A DNA stretch of 64,000 nt from Tubiluchus corallicola (lineage: Eukaryota > Priapulida > Priapulimorpha > Priapulimorphida > Tubiluchidae): contig JAQGDQ010000005.1 of assembly GCA_030141605.1 (NCBI GenBank), forward strand, positions 1,798,180-1,862,179, given 5' to 3'. The first letter of the stretch is position 1. Each line of letters begins with the position of its first letter. Below, piece after piece: positions 60,001 through 64,000 of this stretch. The position numbers and the translations under genes were made by a program. The notes beneath the pieces are model-generated. The model did not search any database and was not told the origin of the DNA. It was given only the letters and a program-made list of their open reading frames with translations.

Positions 60001-62480
60001 ATTTCTTCATATTGTGATACAATATTTATTATTATTTTACTGAATTTTTGTTTAAATTTTTAAAATGTCTAATAAAACTTGGAACTTGTAATAGCTTTAT
60101 TTCTTTTGCAGGCACAAACAAATGTCTACCTGGCAACTCTTGTAAAATGATTAAAGATATGTATAGTTCAGCTTCAGAATTTTGTGAAATGGTTTGGGAT
60201 TTTTCATGGAAAGTCGTCGAGGATTCGGAACCCTGCTTTCAAATCTGGTTTGATCCTTCTAAAGGTTTGTTTCATTATTACACGTTGACGCTCTAGCACA
60301 TCTACAACAATGTTGTTAAAAGTCAATGCTAAAAACTTAAAATTTAGTGGCTACTCAAGGGCACTTTGTGACAATCAAATATTTAACTTCTCATACATGT
60401 AAATCACAGCTAGTATTCAGAATTCTGTGTAATGGTTTAGGGTTTTCCCTATTAGATAGTCGCAGAACTAATGTTTGCTGTAACATTATGTGCGTCAACC
60501 ATTATCATACAATGAGTTTAACTTTTTTGTCCAATTACAAAATGTTGTTCACCTACAGTGGCAAATCCAGGTGAAAATGTCACAAGTAAAAAAGTCACAG
60601 GAAAAAAGAAATAATCTTAACACAAACCCTAGCCAAAATTATTTGTGACTTTTTTCCTAGCCAAAATTGTGACTTTTTCCTGTGACTTTATTACCGGTGA
60701 CCACTAGGGGAACTAGCCAATTGCCTAGGGCACCAAATTTTGGGGTCACCAATCACCAAAGTAATTGTTTGGTTTTTAAGTTTGGCACAAATAATAGCAT
60801 AGTATATGTGTAATTGCTTAAGTGCATAACACTTTAATTAAATATAATGATTTTTTGCATTATTTTCATAGCAAAAAGTGTGATGCATGATGTGACACTA
60901 ACAACGTTTGAAGAAAACATTTTCTACTTTTGGCTGTATCTATCTTCCTGAAAGCATGTTCAGACTAGCGAGTTTTTTCACCCAGTAAAACTCGCCAATG
61001 AATTCACAAGCGTGTTCAGACTAGAGAGGAAAACTTGCTGCTAGCTACACTGACACTCACTTCTCTGTTCATTGCTAAAAGTGTCGAGAGTAACTTTCCG
61101 TGATGCTCAAACTAGACAGTAACTTGCAGGAAATCAACTCGCAGCAATGGTTGGAAGATTTGCAATTTCTTGTCGACAGTAACTAGCAAGCAGTTCACAC
61201 TTGCAAGTTTGCTGTCAGGGTAGAAAATCTGCAGCAGAAAACCTGCTAGTCTGCATGTGCTGTAAGATTACATCATTTAGGCAGACATTACTGACACATT
61301 ACCCTGCTTTTACCCGAAGTTTGAAATGTATGGATGTAGCAGCTAATACTAGTCGCACATGTTAACAATTTATGGACAACAAATTGTCTGATGCAAACTA
61401 TCCTACGCATAATTTGCTCGCACACGGCAGCTTTTGTATGAAGCAAACTGTGTTATGGGTAACGTAGTAAAGAATTATTAGGTGACATGTGCCCATTATT
61501 GGTCTTATGTGGTTTTGTCTGGAACAGGTTTTTATGCTAAGCTTATTTTTGAGAGCAGGAGATCAGTTTACCTGCGACAGAAAATTAAGTAAGTTTAATA
61601 AAATTTGTGTGTAATAAAAAAGAAGTTGGTAAAACAGCATTTGTCAAGCCCATAGACAAGCAAAAATGTGTCTGACAAATTGTCATGTGAGCCATCATGT
61701 GAAAGCAATAGCAAATCATTTTGTTAATAAAAAAGATTCTTGCAATAGCATTTAGTTAATTAAGGTACCTAAAGTTATATAAAATTGAAGCCTTCAGGGG
61801 CGTAATACACAAAATGAAAGACGAAAAAGCTGGCTGATACTGAGCAGCAAAAAGAGTTACAGTTAAGTTATGAATATGATGAAAATAGTGAAGTGGGTGT
61901 ATGAGCTAGCCAGTTGCAAGAGTGTGTACGCAAAGAGTGTGCAGCAGAAATTGCAGAAATTTAGTTGCTTTTGAAGACCCAGGACATTTCGTTTTCATAT
62001 TCAATCAACACAAGCTGTAAATAGATAACTGACACTTAATTAGTACACTATAATATGTAGCTTCACACTCGTGCATTATTATACTACAACATATGTTATA
62101 TACAAAGAAATTCAGTTTTGGAATGGGTCATCATTGGTGTGGATCTGTAGGAAAAGTGGTTGAGGAGGGGCATTAAAAATGCTGTCAAACTTCCTAGAGC
62201 TGTTCTGTTCATTTATTGCTGTTGAACAGTATTAAATGAGCACTTATCTGGTGTATTGCTAGGATAAATGTTGTTATAGTAAACAGCAATGTAATTTAAC
62301 CATTTTACAGTTTTGGAACTTAAAATGATAAGAAAGATTTACATTTCAGGAAATCCCAATGATGCTGTAGCTTTGGCTAAAGTACAAGAAATGCAGAATT
62401 CTGGTATGGAAGTCAAAGAACGGACAACATTTTACATTATTTTTGTATCTTTTTTTTCCTTATTTGTGATATACTTATGA
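54079..62480 (+). CDS. Folate-receptor-like secreted/GPI-anchored protein
   Basis: Five exons: 54079-54222, 58867-59055, 59298-59442, 60112-60264, 62350-62480, together 762 bases, 253 residues, all phases agreeing. The product starts with a signal peptide (MLLFWAVTLLAVTLV). It continues with family signatures PG.EDKLHNQC, YNFNWSHC, CFYECSPNLGPW, VPLCKSVCEDWFKDC and WFDPSKGNPN. The predicted mature chain has 16 cysteines, the same count as human folate receptor alpha (eight disulfides). It ends in a hydrophobic tail (FYIIFVSFFSLFVIYL) after small residues NSG, consistent with GPI anchoring or a C-terminal membrane segment. Family members bind folate, riboflavin or, in JUNO, a sperm protein; the ligand cannot be deduced here. 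Intron 1 (4.6 kb) is full of repeats, including a large foldback structure ending 46 bases before exon 2. Confidence 0.93.
54810..55400 (+). repeat. Imperfect tandem repeat with AGGAACATACTGGAAC and ATTCAAGATGGC words
   Basis: Four diverged units begin near 54818, 54948, 55182 and 55320. Each has a version of ACAGGAATATACTGGAACGAATTC, then CATTGA. Three of them continue to GTCATTTTGAATTCAAGATGGC and a GAAAAAA tract. Unit spacing is about 130-230 bases. It lies in intron 1 of the folate-receptor-like gene, just before the foldback element. Open frames across it are incidental. Confidence 0.6.
55652..58820. repeat. Large foldback (inverted repeat) element in folate-receptor-like intron 1
   Basis: The left arm, 55652 to about 56151, starts TTAAGAGTCATTCC. 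The right arm, about 58331 to 58820, ends GGAATGACTCTTAA and is its imperfect reverse complement. Shared arm segments include CTCAGATGTACCCCACAGCC, GTAGGGGTCTT..CCCTA, CCACTGGGGCGGGTATT and AAAATTTTGGCCAGC. The 2.2-kb centre contains a CTCTGT satellite (56273-57240) and GC-rich palindromic patches near 57960 and 58110. No transposase is seen. The structure matches a foldback or Mutator-like non-autonomous transposon, but I found no clear target duplication. Confidence 0.8.
56273..57240. repeat. CTCTGT/CTCTCTGT satellite, nearly 1 kb
   Basis: About 968 bases built almost only of TCTC and TGTC steps on the plus strand (AGAG/GACA on the minus). The main units are CTCTCTGT and CTCTGTGT. All three plus-strand frames stay open for long distances because the repeat makes no stop codons; the resulting Ser/Leu/Cys/Val proteins of 300-360 residues, and the Arg/Glu/Thr frames opposite, are not genes. 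Pyrimidine-rich stretches here are candidates for triplex or slipped DNA. Confidence 0.95.
60568..60708 (-). repeat. Dispersed repeat with ACCGGTAATAAA end, copy 2 (inverted)
   Basis: The reverse complement shows GGTCACCGGTAATAAAGTCAC, two TTTTGGCTAG blocks, GTTTGTGTTA and CTTGTGACATTTTCACCTGG. The order is the same as in 49485-49680. It is located in intron 4 of the folate-receptor-like gene. Confidence 0.5.
60953..61260. mobile_element. Possible MITE with CAGACTAGCGAGTTTT ends
   Basis: The left end reads GCATGTTCAGACTAGCGAGTTTT. The right end on the opposite strand reads GCACATGCAGACTAGCAGGTTTT. Internal copies of CAGACTAG and ACTTGCAGG/ACTCGC words are repeated through about 300 bases. 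The target duplication is unclear. It lies in intron 4 of the folate-receptor-like gene. Confidence 0.4.
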
Positions 62481-63254
62481 TTTGGAATATAGTTGTTAGC
62501 TTTTTGAGATATTTTTAAAATGTCTGGTTCATAGTTTTCTTGCTACCTTATGCTTTTTAGATACAGTTTTATTATACTTATGTTGTCCTGTAGACAAATT
62601 CTTTTATGCACACAATAGTGTACGTTACATCTGAGAATTTATTTTGCTAGGAAATTTCAAGAGACTCCGGTGAAGGTCTGTTTGTTTTTGCTAAAATTAT
62701 TATTATAAAGTTCTGCTTTTGCAGTTATGCGTGTACATGCGGTGTTTGTATGAAGAATCAAACACAGGCTGTTACTAAAGTGATAGGATAAAGACTGGAC
62801 AATTGTACAAATTTGGAAAATAAATCGATTGTTGAGTTGGAATTTTTAATTGTGCATACAGGCACATTTGTCATAGTAAAGATTTTTGCTTTTCCTTTTC
62901 TTCAGTGTGATATAATTTTGAAACTGTAGAGTATAATAATGTGTCTGTTTTCTGATTTGTTTTTCATAGTCATTTTTATGCAGTTTATATTAGTAAATGT
63001 CTGTAGTACATTCATAAATTTTGTAATTTTATACTTGTATTGAAAACAAGTAAATGATCATGTCTTAGTTGTGATACTGACCTGTGGTTAACTTCCTGAT
63101 TAAAAATTTAAAATATTTGTCGGTTAGTTTGTAAATAATTTTGTTTTCCATAAATACGCATAATTGTTTGCCATTGTTTGGTGTGTAATTACTAGCTGTA
63201 TACGTGTAGGTAAGTTATGTTTTAGGACCACTCTACTTATTTTAGTTAGAATAT
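62481..63254. other. 3' flank of the folate-receptor-like gene
   Basis: AT-rich. AATAAA at 62819-62824, 339 bases beyond the stop codon, is a plausible poly(A) signal. No other coding region is seen. Confidence 0.45.
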
Positions 63255-63949
63255 TAGGGCTGTCAGTCGAATCTGAAAATTTGATGGTGTGATTCGAATA
63301 CTCGATTCAAATTGGTACTAAATACGTTCGATTCTCTTTGAATGTCTCCAAAATTTGAGAAATTCATTCTGTTGTTGCCGTGAGCTAGTCATATAAAATT
63401 TGTATCGTTATTACGTGACCATGTGCCATTTCTGTAAGAAGTATGTGTAGACTGAATTGAAGTCACTAGTCATGTTAGGTTTAAGTACTCGCTGTATTTG
63501 GCATTTAACGATACTAATGGTAGAGTATGCTGGAAAGTTACATCATGTGAAAAATCAGACAAAGTTTGGTACCCTAAAAATGATAGCAAAACTCATTTAA
63601 TGTAATCATACGCCTAATTACCTTAAAGCATGTAAAAATTTTGGCTGTGAATGCCTGCTTTTAATATATCTAATTCAGGACTAAAAATCACAATTTTGAG
63701 TTTGTTCTAAAGCTAAAGAACTGAAAAAACACTCGGAGGCGATGGTGCACTTTCGCCCTTCCTTAAAAAACCCAAACCTAAAAGTAATCGAAACTGACGC
63801 AAACGTCTTAGCTTAAAAACTAGGAGAAACAAAAGCGCAATAGCACCCACTCAGATTCACATTTGAGTATATGTACTGTAAGTTTTTATTCAATTCAAAA
63901 AACACGATTTGATTCTAATTCAAAATTTTCTATTTGATTGACTGCCTTA
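63255..63949. mobile_element. Possible hAT-like element with TAGGGCTGTCAGTCGAATC end
   Basis: The left end is TAGGGCTGTCAGTCGAATCTG. The right end on the opposite strand is TAAGGCAGTCAATCAAATAG, followed on both sides by AAAATTT. Subterminal GATTCGAATACTCGATTC-type motifs recall those of the hAT MITE at 8724. Length is 695 bases. The flanks do not show an 8-bp duplication, so the boundaries are tentative. Confidence 0.45.
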
Positions 63950-64000
63950 ATTTTGTTGAATGCATCGTTAACAAACATTTGCATGAGTGAATTTATCGGA

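Overview
This window is eukaryotic and comes from an animal. It is AT-rich, its protein-coding genes are well spaced, and most have GT-AG introns. The gene set includes a diacylglycerol lipase, a collagen-hydroxylysine glucosidase, a folate-receptor-like protein and a NUDT9/TRPM2-type domain, which points to a metazoan. The exact lineage cannot be read from the sequence. I lean towards an invertebrate, possibly an early-branching one. There are no operons or CRISPR arrays, and I found no convincing RNA gene.

Layout. At 27-838 (+) are the last two exons of a NUDT9-homology ADP-ribose pyrophosphatase or TRPM2-type gene that starts outside the window. Converging on it is an AFG2A (SPATA5) AAA+ ATPase with a single-exon CDS (2403-4955, -). 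Behind that on the same strand is a single-exon GPN2 GTPase (5587-6483, -). A 4.7 kb transposon-littered gap leads to a single-exon cytosolic-type threonyl-tRNA synthetase (11162-13318, +) with a probable mitochondrial leader. At 14749-25501 (-) is a 14-exon protein-glucosylgalactosylhydroxylysine glucosidase (PGGHG), with a signal peptide and a hydrophobic tail. At 30195-42619 (+) is a 14-exon sn-1 diacylglycerol lipase of the DAGLB type, converging on a single-exon PLPP6-like lipid phosphatase (44394-45050, -). After about 9 kb of repeats comes a 5-exon folate-receptor-like gene (54079-62480, +). I assembled the multi-exon models by hand. Every junction keeps the reading frame, giving 756, 689 and 253 residues.

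Mobile DNA. Several non-autonomous elements have clear ends and target-site duplications. Two hAT MITEs (39290-39485 and 47510-47706) differ by one base and have perfect 8-bp duplications. A second hAT MITE family is built of GAATTCGAAT-like motifs (8724-9164, with an older copy at 28215-28641). There is a 713-bp hAT-like element in a DAGL intron, a decayed pogo/Tigger transposon (51991-52926), a 123-bp TA-flanked MITE, and a 1.5-kb TA-flanked element that carries its own minisatellite and a nested hAT MITE. The first intron of the folate-receptor-like gene holds a 3.2-kb foldback structure whose roughly 490-bp arms enclose almost 1 kb of pure CTCTGT-type repeat.

Together, three neighbours serve basic gene expression (AFG2A in 60S ribosome maturation, GPN2 in RNA polymerase assembly, ThrRS in translation). 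Three others are membrane or extracellular (PGGHG on collagen sugars, DAGL on diacylglycerol, the folate-receptor-like protein on a ligand). No shared pathway is evident. The most unusual points are the apparently secreted, membrane-tethered PGGHG, the two-start ThrRS, and the foldback/triplex-prone intron.
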